The position numbers and the translations under genes are program-made. A DNA stretch of 64,000 bases from Trinickia diaoshuihuensis (GTDB taxonomy: Bacteria > Pseudomonadota > Gammaproteobacteria > Burkholderiales > Burkholderiaceae): NCBI RefSeq assembly GCF_003390925.1, contig NZ_QUBS01000027.1:62001-126000 (forward strand), written 5' to 3'. Below, piece by piece: positions 43,963-54,163 of the stretch. The first letter of the stretch is position 1. Each line of letters opens with the position of its first letter. The notes beneath the pieces were generated by a model that was given only the letters and a program-made list of their open reading frames with translations, was not told the origin of the DNA and ran no database searches.

Positions 43963-46590
43963 ATGGATCAATTCGCCAAAGAGACTCTGCCGATCTCCCT
44001 CGAGGAGGAAATGCGCCGTTCGTATCTCGATTACGCGATGAGCGTGATCGTGGGGCGTGCGCTTCCCGACGTCCGGGACGGCCTCAAGCCGGTGCACCGT
44101 CGCGTGCTGTACGCGATGCACGAGTTGAACAACGATTGGAACCGCGCCTATAAGAAGTCGGCGCGTATCGTGGGCGACGTCATCGGTAAATATCACCCCC
44201 ACGGCGACGTCGCGGTCTACGACACGATCGTGCGCATGGCGCAGTTCTTCTCGCTGCGCTACATGCTCGTCGACGGGCAGGGCAATTTCGGTTCGATCGA
44301 CGGCGACAACGCCGCGGCCATGCGGTACACCGAAATCCGGATGGCCAAGATCGGCCATGAACTGCTGTCCGACATCGATAAGGAAACGGTCGACTTCGGT
44401 CCGAACTACGACGGCAGCGAAAGCGAGCCGCTCATTCTGCCGGCGCGTATTCCCAATCTGCTGATCAACGGCTCGTCGGGGATCGCCGTCGGGATGGCGA
44501 CCAACATTCCGCCGCACAATCTGAGCGAGGTCGTCGACGCCTGTCACCATCTGCTGAAGAATCCGCAGGCCACCGTCGACGAGTTGATCGAAATCATCCC
44601 GGCGCCCGATTTCCCCACGGCCGGCATTATCTACGGCGTGGCGGGCGTGCGCGACGGCTATCGCACGGGGCGCGGGCGCGTCGTCATGCGGGCCGCCACG
44701 CACTTCGAGGAGATCGACCGCGGTCAGCGCATGGCGATCATCGTCGACGAACTGCCGTATCAGGTGAACAAACGCTCGCTGCTCGAGCGGATCGCCGAGC
44801 TCGTCAACGAGAAGAAGCTCGAGGGCATCTCCGACATCCGCGACGAGTCCGATAAGAGCGGCATGCGCGTCGTCATCGAGCTGAAGCGCGGCGAAGTGCC
44901 GGAGGTCGTCCTCAATAATCTGTACAAGGCGACGCAGCTACAAGATACGTTCGGCATGAACATGGTCGCGCTCGTCGACGGCCAGCCGAAGCTGTTGAAC
45001 CTGCGCGAGATGCTCGACGCGTTCCTCTCGCACCGGCGCGAGGTGCTGACGCGGCGCACTGTATACGAACTGCGCAAGGCGCGCGAACGCGGTCACGTGC
45101 TCGAGGGCCTCGCCGTCGCGCTCGCGAACATCGACGAATTCATCGCGATCATCAAGGCCGCGCCGACGCCGCCGATCGCCAAGCAAGAATTGATGGCGCG
45201 GGCCTGGGATTCGTCGCTCGTGCGCGAAATGCTGTCGCGGGCCGAATCCGAGAACGCCGCCGCGGGCGGGCGCGAGGCCTACCGTCCGGAAGGCTTGAAC
45301 CCGGCTTTCGGCATGCAGGGCGACGGTCTGTACAAACTGTCCGACACGCAGGCCCAGGAAATTCTGCAGATGCGTCTGCAGCGTCTGACGGGGCTCGAGC
45401 AAGACAAGATCATCGGCGAGTACCGCGAAGTGATGGCTCAGATCGCCGACCTGCTCGACATTCTGGCGCGGCCGGAACGGATCACGGCGATCATCGGCGA
45501 CGAGTTGACGGCGGTGAAGGCCGAATTCGGCGACGCGCGCCGCTCGAAGATCGAGTTGAACGCGACGGAGCTGAACACCGAAGATCTGATCACGCCGCAG
45601 GATATGGTCGTGACGATGTCCCACACGGGCTACGTCAAGTCGCAGCCGCTCTCGGAATACCGCGCGCAAAAGCGCGGCGGGCGCGGCAAGCAAGCCACGC
45701 AGATGAAGGAAGACGATTGGATCGATACGCTGTTCATCGCGAACACGCACGATCACATTCTGTGCTTCTCGAACCGCGGCCGCGTCTACTGGGTCAAGGT
45801 GTACGAAGTGCCGCAGGGCTCGCGCAACTCGCGCGGCCGGCCGATCGTCAACATGTTCCCGCTGCAAGAGGGCGAGAAGATCAACGTCGTGCTGCCGGTC
45901 AAGGAGTTCTCCGCCGACAAATTCGTCTTCATGGCCACGGCGCTCGGTACCGTCAAGAAAACGCCGCTCGAGGCTTTCAGCAGACCATTGCGCAAAGGTA
46001 TCATTGCGGTCGGCTTGGATGACGGCGATTACCTGATCGGCGCCGCGATCACCGACGGCCAGCATGACGTCATGCTGTTCTCCGACGCGGGCAAGGCCGT
46101 GCGCTTCGACGAGAACGACGTGCGGCCGATGGGCCGCGAGGCGCGCGGCGTGCGCGGCATGCAGCTTGAAGACGGGCAGCAGGTCATCGCGATGCTCGTG
46201 GCCGGCAGCGAAACTCAATCCGTGTTGACGGCAACCGAGAACGGATACGGCAAGCGTACGCCGATCACGGAGTACACGCGGCATGGGCGCGGCACCAAGG
46301 GTATGATCGCGATCCAGACGTCGGAGCGCAACGGCAAGGTCGTGGCCGCCACGCTCGTCGATGCCGAAGACCAGATCATGCTGATCACCAATACGGGTGT
46401 GCTCATCCGCACGCGCGTGTCGGAAATTCGCGAGATGGGCCGGGCTACTCAGGGTGTTACACTCATCAGCCTTGATGAGGGTACGAAGCTGTCGGGCCTT
46501 CAGCAAATCGCGGAAGCCGATTCGGACGTCGATGTCGACGGCGAGGGCGCCGCGCCGGACGACGAAGCGGGCGAGGACGCCGCACAGTAA
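43963..46590 (+). CDS. gyrA: DNA gyrase subunit A
   Basis: 875 residues. Cuts and reseals DNA during negative supercoiling. Catalytic Tyr122 in AAAMRYTE; C-terminal GyrA box QKRGGRGKQ and six-bladed beta-pinwheel. In the quinolone-determining region, position 83 is Val (HGDVAVYD; codon 44209-44211) where Ser or Thr is usual, while Asp87 is kept; residue 95 is Phe. ATG 43963 gives the family start [17 protein letters not shown]. Begins a long same-strand run through serC and rpsA, though probably with separate promoters. Confidence 0.97.
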   Translation: MDQFAKETLPISLEEEMRRSYLDYAMSVIVGRALPDVRDGLKPVHRRVLYAMHELNNDWNRAYKKSARIVGDVIGKYHPHGDVAVYDTIVRMAQFFSLRYMLVDGQGNFGSIDGDNAAAMRYTEIRMAKIGHELLSDIDKETVDFGPNYDGSESEPLILPARIPNLLINGSSGIAVGMATNIPPHNLSEVVDACHHLLKNPQATVDELIEIIPAPDFPTAGIIYGVAGVRDGYRTGRGRVVMRAATHFEEIDRGQRMAIIVDELPYQVNKRSLLERIAELVNEKKLEGISDIRDESDKSGMRVVIELKRGEVPEVVLNNLYKATQLQDTFGMNMVALVDGQPKLLNLREMLDAFLSHRREVLTRRTVYELRKARERGHVLEGLAVALANIDEFIAIIKAAPTPPIAKQELMARAWDSSLVREMLSRAESENAAAGGREAYRPEGLNPAFGMQGDGLYKLSDTQAQEILQMRLQRLTGLEQDKIIGEYREVMAQIADLLDILARPERITAIIGDELTAVKAEFGDARRSKIELNATELNTEDLITPQDMVVTMSHTGYVKSQPLSEYRAQKRGGRGKQATQMKEDDWIDTLFIANTHDHILCFSNRGRVYWVKVYEVPQGSRNSRGRPIVNMFPLQEGEKINVVLPVKEFSADKFVFMATALGTVKKTPLEAFSRPLRKGIIAVGLDDGDYLIGAAITDGQHDVMLFSDAGKAVRFDENDVRPMGREARGVRGMQLEDGQQVIAMLVAGSETQSVLTATENGYGKRTPITEYTRHGRGTKGMIAIQTSERNGKVVAATLVDAEDQIMLITNTGVLIRTRVSEIREMGRATQGVTLISLDEGTKLSGLQQIAEADSDVDVDGEGAAPDDEAGEDAAQ

Positions 46591-46749
46591 GCCGTGCGTA
46601 ATTGCCGCCGCGCCGCGGTTTGACGAAAGACAACGAAGCGCGCGAGCGATCGCGTTATACCTCGAGCGCGTCCGCCCAGTGGCTAGGTGGCGGATGCGGC
46701 GAGATTGCCGCGAGGCTGCGCGCGAACGATTCATTTTTTTGAGGGAGTA

Positions 46750-47358
46750 ATGATGCAACGACGATTCAAGCAATGGATGCTGCTGGCTGCTTTCGTGCCG
46801 ACTTTCGCGATGGCGCAAGCCCTCCAAAGCCAAGCGCCCGCGGCTTCGGCCGCGACGGCCGCCGCGCCGGTCGATCCGGCCAAGCAAGCTGCGATCAAGG
46901 AGCTGCTGGACGCGATCGACGCGCAAAAGCTCGTCGGTGCGATCGGTAACAGCGCGCAGATGCAAGCGAAGCAGTACGTGCCGGAAATCCTGTCGGAAGC
47001 CTTGTCCGAGAACAAGACGCTGAACGACAAGCAAAAGCAAGCCGCCGTGCCGACGCTGCAAAAGAACGCAGTGCCCAAGCTCGTGGATTCGGCGGGCCAA
47101 GTGTTCGCGACCGACGGTTTCCGTCAAGACGCGATGCAAGCGCAATACGATGCGTACGCCAAGTACTACTCGACGGACGAACTCAAAGACCTGACGAAGT
47201 TCTATAAGAGCTCGACGGGCCGCAAGTTCATCCAGGTGCAAGACCAGGTGGGCCGCGACGTCGTCGGCAGCCTGATGCAGAAGTACATGCCGCAATCGAT
47301 CCAGGCCACGCGCACGCAAGCCGATAAGGAAGTCGCCGCGGTCAAGCCCGGCAAGTAA
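46750..47358 (+). CDS. DUF2059 domain periplasmic protein
   Basis: 202 residues. Signal peptide (about 1-23, AMA-Q), an Ala/Pro-rich spacer, then a helical DUF2059 domain; the segment QYDAYAKYYSTDELKDLTKF is the family signature. Function unknown; it is found in this gyrA-serC interval in many Burkholderiaceae. A GAGGGAG ribosome-binding site lies 3 bp before ATG 46750; an immediately following ATG at 46753 is possible. Confidence 0.88.
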   Translation: MMQRRFKQWMLLAAFVPTFAMAQALQSQAPAASAATAAAPVDPAKQAAIKELLDAIDAQKLVGAIGNSAQMQAKQYVPEILSEALSENKTLNDKQKQAAVPTLQKNAVPKLVDSAGQVFATDGFRQDAMQAQYDAYAKYYSTDELKDLTKFYKSSTGRKFIQVQDQVGRDVVGSLMQKYMPQSIQATRTQADKEVAAVKPGK

Positions 47359-47438
47359 ATCGCCGTCGAGCCCGCGAGGGCTTCGATTGCGCGGGCCCGC
47401 TCGCCGGGTCCGGACAAGCGTTTTTCGATCGGCGGTGC

Positions 47439-47479
47439 GATAATGGCCGTTTGCGCACAATGCGCGAACGGCCATTATC
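47439..47479 (+). repeat. Long palindromic hairpin upstream of serC
   Basis: An exact 13-bp stem (47439-47451 with 47467-47479), one mismatch, then a further exact 5-bp stem around a CAA loop. It is 93 bp before the serC ATG and followed by TATTTCT. It could terminate the DUF2059 transcript, regulate serC, or act as a protein-binding site. Confidence 0.75.
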
Positions 47480-47571
47480 TATTTCTGACTTGAGTGCGGC
47501 GCATTCGACGGCGGCATTGCGCCTCCGCTCTTTTGTGCCCTTGCGTTCCATCATCCTCGGGGGTTCTCACG

Positions 47572-48654
47572 ATGCGCGTCTTCAATTTCTCGGCCGGCCC
47601 GGCGGCATTGCCCGAAGAAGTGTTGCGTCAAGCGGCCGATGAAATGCTCGATTGGCATGGCAGCGGCATGAGCGTGATGGAAATGAGCCATCGCGGCCGC
47701 GAGTTCATGTCGATCCATGAAGAGGCGCTGACCGACGTGCGCGAGTTGCTTCAGGCGCCCGCGAGCCATCGCATCTTGTTCCTGCAGGGCGGCGGGCTCG
47801 GCGAGAACGCGATCGTGCCGATGAACATGCTCGGCAAGCGCGACGTCGCCGATTTCGTCATTACCGGTTCGTGGTCGCAAAAGACGTTCAAGGAAGCCGC
47901 CAAGTACTGCAAGCCGCACGTGGCCGCCAGCGGCGAAACGGCGAATGGATTCACGCGCTCGCCCAAGCGCTCGGAATGGCAATTGTCGGACGATCCGGCC
48001 TATGTCCACCTGTGCACGAACGAGACGATTCACGGCGTCGAGACGTTCGACATCCCGGAGCTGGGCGACATTCCGCTCGTGGCCGACGTGTCGTCGCACA
48101 TCTTGTCGCGCCCGCTCGATGTCGCGAAGTACGGCGTCATGTACGGCGGCGCGCAAAAGAACATCGGCATGGCGGGTTTGACGATCGTCGTCGTGCGCGA
48201 GGATTTGCTCGACCGCGCGCTGTCGATTTGCCCATCGGCGTTCGAGTGGCGCATCGTCGCCGAGAACAATTCGATGTACAACACGCCGCCCACCTACGCG
48301 ATTTATATCGCCGGCCTGGTCTTCAAGTGGCTGAAGCGTCAGGGCGGATTGAAGGAAATCGAGGCGCGCAACCTCGAAAAATCGAAGCTGCTGTACGAGA
48401 CGATCGATGCGAGCAGCTTCTATCTGAACAAAGTGGAGCGCGAATCGCGTTCGCGAATGAACGTACCGTTCTTCCTCGCGGACGAGTCGCGCAATGATGA
48501 TTTCCTTGCCGGCGCGAAAGCGCGCGGGCTGATGCAGCTCAAGGGCCACAAGTCCGTCGGCGGCATGCGGGCGTCGATTTACAACGCGGTGCCGCTCGAA
48601 GGCGTCAAAGCGCTTGTCGAGTATATGAAGGATTTCGAACGCACTCGCGCTTAA
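47572..48654 (+). CDS. serC: Phosphoserine aminotransferase
   Basis: 360 residues. PLP enzyme acting in serine synthesis and, on 4-phosphohydroxythreonine precursor, in vitamin B6 synthesis. [18 protein letters not shown] start, PLP Lys196 in [10 protein letters not shown], and C-terminal SIYNAVP. The ATG at 47572 is supported by the family start; upstream extension is not. Heads serC-pheA-hisC-tyrA-aroA-cmk-rpsA-ihfB. Confidence 0.97.
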   Translation: MRVFNFSAGPAALPEEVLRQAADEMLDWHGSGMSVMEMSHRGREFMSIHEEALTDVRELLQAPASHRILFLQGGGLGENAIVPMNMLGKRDVADFVITGSWSQKTFKEAAKYCKPHVAASGETANGFTRSPKRSEWQLSDDPAYVHLCTNETIHGVETFDIPELGDIPLVADVSSHILSRPLDVAKYGVMYGGAQKNIGMAGLTIVVVREDLLDRALSICPSAFEWRIVAENNSMYNTPPTYAIYIAGLVFKWLKRQGGLKEIEARNLEKSKLLYETIDASSFYLNKVERESRSRMNVPFFLADESRNDDFLAGAKARGLMQLKGHKSVGGMRASIYNAVPLEGVKALVEYMKDFERTRA

Positions 48655-48712
48655 TCGCGCGGGGCAGGGCGTGCGCGGTGCGCCGCCCGTTTTCGATACG
48701 GCCGTTTTACGC

Positions 48713-49795
48713 ATGGACGACGAACTCAATTCACAGTTGAAGCCGCTGCGCGACGCGATCGATGCGATCGACGCGCAGGTCATCGCGCTGCTCAATCAGC
48801 GTGCGGCGATCGCGCTCGAAGTGGGCGAGGTCAAGAAGCGCTACAACGCACCCGTGTTCCGCCCGGAGCGCGAGCAGCAGGTGATTTCTCGCTTGCAGGC
48901 GCTGAGCGAGGGTCCGCTCGAGAGCGAACACATCTGCGCCATTTGGCGCGAGATCATGGCGGCGAGCCGCTCGCTCGAGCACCCGGTCACGGCGGCTTAC
49001 CTCGGCCCGGCCGGCACCTATAGCGAAGAGGCGATGTACGAGTACTTCGGTCATTCGATCGAGGGGCTTGCCTGCCCGTCGATCGACGAAGTATTTCGCA
49101 GCGTCGAGGCAGGCGCCGCGCAGTTCGGCGTCGTGCCCGTGGAGAATTCGAGCGAGGGGGCGGTGTCGCGCACGCTCGATCTGCTGCTGCAATCGCAGTT
49201 GCTGATCGGCGGCGAGCTCGCGCTGCCGATTCGGCACAATCTGCTCACGCAAAGCGGCGCGCTGACGGGCATCTCGCGCGTGTGCGCTCACGCGCAGGCG
49301 CTCGCGCAGTGTCAGCGCTGGCTTGGCGCGAACTTACCGCATATCGAGCGGCAAGCCGTCTCGAGCAATGCGGAGGCGGCGCGCATGGCTTCGCTCGATC
49401 CGAGCGTGGCCGCGATCGCGAGCGATCGTGCCGCCGCGTTTTACGGCTTGCAGGTTGCGAGCGCGTTGATTCAAGACGATCCGCAAAATCGCACGCGGTT
49501 CGTGATGATCGGCCATACGCCGGCGGGGCGCAGCGGCTACGATCAAACGTCGCTGATCGTGTCGGTCAAGAACGAGCCGGGCGCCGTGTTCAAGCTGCTC
49601 GAACCGCTGGCGCGCCACGGCGTGTCGATGACGCGGTTCGAGTCGCGTCCCGCGCGCATCGGTACGTGGGAGTACTACTTCTATATCGATGTCGAAGGTC
49701 ATCGCGAGGACCCGCCCGTCGCCCGCGCGCTCGCGGAACTCGGTAAGAAGGCTGCGTTTCTCAAAATCCTCGGCTCGTACGCGCGTTCGCGCTGA
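48713..49795 (+). CDS. pheA: Bifunctional chorismate mutase/prephenate dehydratase
   Basis: 360 residues. Converts chorismate to prephenate and then phenylpyruvate. Chorismate mutase at 1-90 (LKPLRDAIDAIDAQVIALLN), prephenate dehydratase at 95-275 (YLGPAGTYSEEA, ENSSEGAV) and a C-terminal ACT domain (GVSMTRFESRPA) for phenylalanine feedback. Start at 48713 chosen by the mutase N-terminus. 58 bp after serC. Confidence 0.97.
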   Translation: MDDELNSQLKPLRDAIDAIDAQVIALLNQRAAIALEVGEVKKRYNAPVFRPEREQQVISRLQALSEGPLESEHICAIWREIMAASRSLEHPVTAAYLGPAGTYSEEAMYEYFGHSIEGLACPSIDEVFRSVEAGAAQFGVVPVENSSEGAVSRTLDLLLQSQLLIGGELALPIRHNLLTQSGALTGISRVCAHAQALAQCQRWLGANLPHIERQAVSSNAEAARMASLDPSVAAIASDRAAAFYGLQVASALIQDDPQNRTRFVMIGHTPAGRSGYDQTSLIVSVKNEPGAVFKLLEPLARHGVSMTRFESRPARIGTWEYYFYIDVEGHREDPPVARALAELGKKAAFLKILGSYARSR

Positions 49796-49907
49796 TGCCG
49801 CGCGGGACCGCGGCCGGCCGCGGCCGCTCGACTGACGACGATGGATGCGCTCTCGCATCGGCATCCATCGGTACGACCCATCCGTGCTGTCCGCTTTGGA
49901 GAGACTC

Positions 49908-51020
49908 ATGACGATGCAATACGGCCCTTCCTACGTGCGCCAAATCGCCCCTTACGTTGCCGGCAAGCCGATCTCGGAAGTCGCGCGCGAATTCGGGCTT
50001 GACGAGTCGCGCATCGTGAAGCTGGCATCGAACGAAAATCCGCTCGGCATGCCCGATTCGGCCAAGGCCGCGATGGCGCGTGCCGCCGCGGAACTCGGCC
50101 GCTATCCCGATGCGAATGCATTCGAATTGAAAGCGGCGCTCGCCGATCGCTACGGCGTGCCCGCCGAATGGATCACGCTCGGCAACGGCAGCAACGACAT
50201 CCTGGAAATCGCCGCGCATGCGTTCGTCGAAAAGGGGCAATCGGTCGTCTACGCGCAGTACTCGTTCGCGGTCTATGCGCTGGCGACGCAAGGACTCGGC
50301 GCGCGCGCGATCGTCGTACCCGCGGTGCGGCACGGCCACGATCTCGATGCCATGCTCGCGGCCATCGAGGACGATACGCGGCTCGTGTTCATCGCCAATC
50401 CGAATAACCCGACCGGTACGTTCATCGAAGGGCCCGCGCTCGAGGCGTTTCTCGAGAAGGTGCCCAGGCGCGTCGTCGTCGTGCTCGACGAGGCCTACAC
50501 GGAGTATCTCCCGGCCGAGTTGCGCTACGATTCGATCGCATGGGCGCGCCGTTATCCGAACCTCGTCGTGTCGCGCACGTTCTCGAAGGCGTTCGGCCTC
50601 GCCGGGCTGCGCGTCGGCTTTGCGATCGCACAGCCCGACCTGACCGATCTGCTCAACCGCCTGCGCCAGCCGTTCAACGTCAATACGATCGCGCAGGCCG
50701 CGGCGATCGCGGCGCTCGGCGATACGGCGTTCCTCGAAAAGACGGCGGCGCTCAATGCCCAAGGCTACCGTCGTTTGACGCAAGCGTTCGATAAGCTCGG
50801 GCTCGAGTACGTGCCTTCGTTCGGCAACTTCGTGCTCGTGCGCGTCGGTAGCGACGACGGCGCCGGTGCGCGCGTCAATCTTGCGCTGCTCCAGCAGGGC
50901 GTGATCGTGCGCCCGGTCGGCAATTACGGGCTGCCGCAGTGGCTGCGCGTGACGATCGGTTTGCCCGATGAGAACGAGGCGTTCATCGCGGCACTCGAAC
51001 AAGCACTGGCGCCGGCGTAA
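49908..51020 (+). CDS. hisC: Histidinol-phosphate aminotransferase (second-type, in aromatic operon)
   Basis: 370 residues. Class I/II PLP aminotransferase; KLASNENPLG, IANPNNPTGTF and the PLP Lys227 in SRTFSKAFGLAG identify HisC. In this aromatic operon it probably also transaminates phenylpyruvate or hydroxyphenylpyruvate (known for such HisC2 paralogues). ATG 49908 follows GGAGAG. A histidine-operon copy may exist elsewhere. Confidence 0.93.
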   Translation: MTMQYGPSYVRQIAPYVAGKPISEVAREFGLDESRIVKLASNENPLGMPDSAKAAMARAAAELGRYPDANAFELKAALADRYGVPAEWITLGNGSNDILEIAAHAFVEKGQSVVYAQYSFAVYALATQGLGARAIVVPAVRHGHDLDAMLAAIEDDTRLVFIANPNNPTGTFIEGPALEAFLEKVPRRVVVVLDEAYTEYLPAELRYDSIAWARRYPNLVVSRTFSKAFGLAGLRVGFAIAQPDLTDLLNRLRQPFNVNTIAQAAAIAALGDTAFLEKTAALNAQGYRRLTQAFDKLGLEYVPSFGNFVLVRVGSDDGAGARVNLALLQQGVIVRPVGNYGLPQWLRVTIGLPDENEAFIAALEQALAPA

Positions 51021-51083
51021 GCCGGGCGCCGCTTTTTTCGCGCGCATCATGCGCGTGCGTTTCTTTCCGTTTTCGAGCCACTC

Positions 51084-52013
51084 GTGACCACGTTCACTTT
51101 CGACAAACTCGTGATTTTCGGCGTGGGACTCATCGGCGGCTCGCTCGCGCGTGCGCTGCGCGAGCGCTCGGGCGTGGCAGGCGGCGGACGCATCGTCGGC
51201 GTCGGCCGCTCGCGCGCGTCCGCCGAGCGCGCGCGCGAACTCGGCGTCGTCGACGAGGTCGCCTCGCAAGGCGATGACGCCGAACTCGCGGCCGCGCTCG
51301 CCGGCGCGGACCTCGTGCTCGTCGCGGCGCCCGTTGCCCAAACGCAGCCGCTGCTGGCGCGGATCGCGCCTTTTCTGGAGGCGCGCACGATCGTGACCGA
51401 CGCCGGCAGCACGAAGTCGGATGTCGTCGCGGCGGCGCGCGCGGCGCTCGGCGAGCGCGTATCCCAATTCGTGCCGGGTCATCCGATCGCGGGGCGCGAG
51501 TCGAGCGGCGTCGAAGCCGCTTTGCCCGACCTGTACGTGGGCCGCAACGTCGTGTTGTGTCCGCTGCCCGAGAATCGTCCCGGCGACGTTGCGCGCATCG
51601 AGGCGCTGTGGCACGCGACGGGTGCGCTCGTGAGCACGATGAGCCACGAGCAGCACGACCGCGTCTTCGCCTCGGTCAGTCATTTGCCGCATTTGCTGTC
51701 GTTCGCGCTCGTCGAGCGCATCTTGAGCGCGCCGGACGCGGCGCTCAAGTTCTCGTTCGCCGCCGGCGGATTCCGCGATTTCACGCGGATCGCCGCGTCG
51801 AGTCCCGAAATGTGGCGGGACGTCTGTTTGGCCAATCGCGAGGCATTGGTCGACGAGCTCGACGGCTACACAGCGGTCCTCGCCCAACTGCGGGCCGCCA
51901 TCGTCGCCGGCGACGGTGCCGCGCTCGAAGCGGTTTTCGCCCGTTCACGCGAAGCGCGCACGCAATGGCAGGAACGCGGCGGCCGCGCGAGCGGCCATCT
52001 CGCCCCGAAATAA
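51084..52013 (+). CDS. tyrA: Prephenate dehydrogenase
   Basis: 309 residues, GTG start. Oxidatively decarboxylates prephenate to 4-hydroxyphenylpyruvate for tyrosine. Rossmann motif [11 protein letters not shown] at 12-22, and [11 protein letters not shown] and [14 protein letters not shown] are family signatures. No ACT or mutase fusion. 11 bp separate it from aroA; in some relatives the two are fused. Confidence 0.95.
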   Translation: MTTFTFDKLVIFGVGLIGGSLARALRERSGVAGGGRIVGVGRSRASAERARELGVVDEVASQGDDAELAAALAGADLVLVAAPVAQTQPLLARIAPFLEARTIVTDAGSTKSDVVAAARAALGERVSQFVPGHPIAGRESSGVEAALPDLYVGRNVVLCPLPENRPGDVARIEALWHATGALVSTMSHEQHDRVFASVSHLPHLLSFALVERILSAPDAALKFSFAAGGFRDFTRIAASSPEMWRDVCLANREALVDELDGYTAVLAQLRAAIVAGDGAALEAVFARSREARTQWQERGGRASGHLAPK

Positions 52014-52024
52014 AAGGACCCCTC

Positions 52025-53329
52025 ATGGATTACCTCGATCTCGGACCGTACTCCCGGGCGCAAGGCACGATCCGCCTGCCCGGCTCGAAAAGCATTTCGA
52101 ACCGAGTGCTCTTGCTGGCCGCGCTCGCCGAAGGTCAGACGGCGATCTCGAATCTGCTGGATTCCGACGATACGCGCGTCATGCTCGACGCGTTGACCAA
52201 GCTCGGCGTGACCTACACGCGCGAGGCGGACGTCTGCGTCGTGCAAGGCACGGGCGGGGCGTTCCCCGCGAAGGCGGCCGACCTCTTTCTCGGCAATGCG
52301 GGCACGGCGATCCGGCCGTTGACGGCCGCGCTGGCCGTGGGCGGCGGCGAGTACCGCGTGCACGGCGTGCCGCGCATGCACGAGCGGCCGATCGGCGACC
52401 TCGTGGACGGTCTGCGCCAAATCGGTGCGCGGATCGATTACGAGGCAAACGACGGCTATCCGCCGCTCGCCATTCACGCGGCGCCGATCGAGGTGAACGA
52501 GCCGATCCGCGTGCGCGGCGACGTCTCCAGCCAATTTTTGACGGCACTCTTGATGACGCTGCCGCTCGTGCATGCCAAGAGCGGCCGAATCGTCGTGGAA
52601 GTCGAGGGCGAGTTGATCTCGAAGCCCTACATCGAAATCACGATGAAGCTGATGGAGCGCTTCGGCGTGACCGTCGCGCGTGAAGGCTGGCAGCGCTTCA
52701 CGGTCCCGGCCGGCGGCCGCTACCGTTCGCCCGGCGCGATCATGGTCGAGGGCGACGCATCGTCGGCGTCGTATTTCCTCGCGGCGGGCGCGATCGCGGG
52801 TGGTCCCGTGCGCGTCGTCGGCGTCGGCCGCGCGAGCATCCAGGGCGATGTGGCGTTTGCCGGCGCACTGACGGCGATGGGCGCCAACGTCACGATGGCC
52901 GAGGATTGGATCGAGGTGCGCGGCGTAGGCCACGACCACGGCCGGCTCGAGGCGGTCGACATGGATTTCAATTTGATTCCCGATGCGGCCATGACGATCG
53001 CCGTATGCGCGCTGTTCGCGCGCGGCACGACGACGCTGCGCAATATCGGCAGTTGGCGCGTGAAGGAGACGGACCGGATCGCCGCGATGGCTACCGAGCT
53101 GCGCAAGGTCGGCGCGACCATCGAGGAGGGCGAGGATTTCCTCGTCGTCACGCCGCCGGCTGCCATTACGCCGAACGCGGCGATCGATACCTACGACGAT
53201 CACCGCATGGCGATGTGCTTCTCGCTCGTTTCGCTCGGCGGCGTGCCGGTGCGGATCAACGACCCGAAGTGCGTCGGCAAGACTTTTCCCGATTATTTCG
53301 ACCGCTTCAAAACGCTCGTTGGCGTTTGA
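52025..53329 (+). CDS. aroA: 3-phosphoshikimate 1-carboxyvinyltransferase (EPSP synthase)
   Basis: 434 residues. Sixth step of the shikimate pathway. PGSKSISNR at 19-27 and GNAGTAIRP near residues 90-98 define a class I, glyphosate-sensitive type of active site (Gly in NAGTA). DDHRMAMCF near the C-terminus. ATG 52025 follows AAAAGGA; the much longer frame upstream runs through tyrA in another phase. Confidence 0.97.
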   Translation: MDYLDLGPYSRAQGTIRLPGSKSISNRVLLLAALAEGQTAISNLLDSDDTRVMLDALTKLGVTYTREADVCVVQGTGGAFPAKAADLFLGNAGTAIRPLTAALAVGGGEYRVHGVPRMHERPIGDLVDGLRQIGARIDYEANDGYPPLAIHAAPIEVNEPIRVRGDVSSQFLTALLMTLPLVHAKSGRIVVEVEGELISKPYIEITMKLMERFGVTVAREGWQRFTVPAGGRYRSPGAIMVEGDASSASYFLAAGAIAGGPVRVVGVGRASIQGDVAFAGALTAMGANVTMAEDWIEVRGVGHDHGRLEAVDMDFNLIPDAAMTIAVCALFARGTTTLRNIGSWRVKETDRIAAMATELRKVGATIEEGEDFLVVTPPAAITPNAAIDTYDDHRMAMCFSLVSLGGVPVRINDPKCVGKTFPDYFDRFKTLVGV

Positions 53330-53348
53330 TGTCCGACTTTTTGCCTAG

Positions 53349-54023
53349 ATGAAACCGACTCGCCCGTTTCACCAAACGCCCGTCATCGCCATCGACGGTC
53401 CCACCGCCTCCGGCAAGGGGACCGTCGCGGCGCTCGTTGCCGCCCAACTCGGCTTTCACCTGCTCGACAGCGGGGCGCTGTACCGGCTCGCCGCGCTGGC
53501 GAGCGTTCGCTACGGCGTCGCGCCCGACGACGATACCGCTTTGGCCGCCCTCGTGGGTGATCTGCACATCACGTTCCGGGAAGGCTGCGCCCAACTGGAC
53601 GGCGTGGACGTCTCCAGCGAAATCCGCGCCGAGGAAATCGGCAACCGGGCCTCCGCGATCGCCGTCCATCAGAGCGTGCGAGCCGCACTGGTCGCGCGCC
53701 AGCGGGCGTTTCGCAAGGAGCCCGGGCTCGTGGCCGACGGCCGCGACATGGGCACCGTCATCTTTCCCGACGCCGTCTTGAAGGTGTTCCTGACGGCCAG
53801 CGTCGAGGCTCGCGCGGCCAGACGGTATAAGCAATTGATCCAAAAAGGCTTTTCTGCTAATATAGATAACTTGCTCCGGGATTTGCGCGAGCGCGACGAA
53901 CGCGATAGCAACCGCGCCGCCGCGCCGCTCAAGCCCGCAGCGGATGCGAAGCTGCTCGATACGTCGGCGCTTTCGATCGACCAGGCGGTCGGCGAAGTCG
54001 TCGCCTGGTACCGGCAGCGGTAG
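53349..54023 (+). CDS. cmk: Cytidylate kinase
   Basis: 224 residues. Phosphorylates CMP and dCMP. P-loop GPTASGKGT at 17-25, and [12 protein letters not shown]. 19 bp after aroA. The segment around 53835-53863 is AT-rich and carries a promoter-like pair that probably serves rpsA. Confidence 0.97.
   Translation: MKPTRPFHQTPVIAIDGPTASGKGTVAALVAAQLGFHLLDSGALYRLAALASVRYGVAPDDDTALAALVGDLHITFREGCAQLDGVDVSSEIRAEEIGNRASAIAVHQSVRAALVARQRAFRKEPGLVADGRDMGTVIFPDAVLKVFLTASVEARAARRYKQLIQKGFSANIDNLLRDLRERDERDSNRAAAPLKPAADAKLLDTSALSIDQAVGEVVAWYRQR
53835..53863 (+). promoter_or_regulatory. Candidate rpsA promoter inside cmk
   Basis: TTGATC (53835-53840), a 17-bp spacer and TAATAT (53858-53863), in an unusually AT-rich patch of the cmk coding region, about 300 bp before rpsA. 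E. coli rpsA is also transcribed from promoters in this neighbourhood. Confidence 0.5.
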
Positions 54024-54163
54024 TAGGTGCTCGAGGCGTCCGTGGTGCTTCGAGCGTGTGTTAACCCTTAACCCCGTATGGCGTTCGCAACGACGTCGCA
54101 GCGTGACCGGCGGCATTCCGTCTCCGGCACCGACACCCGCGAAGCCATGCAATTACGATTTTT

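Noticed and set aside
44938-47475. 845-residue open frame on the minus strand opposite gyrA and its downstream gene
   Set aside because: It is antisense to clearly conserved genes, lacks any motif, and is Arg/His/Asp-rich as expected for the reverse reading of GC-rich coding DNA. The same holds for minus-strand frames at 868-2775, 3110-4882, 9672-11576, 11911-14199, 49761-51887 and 51866-53203.
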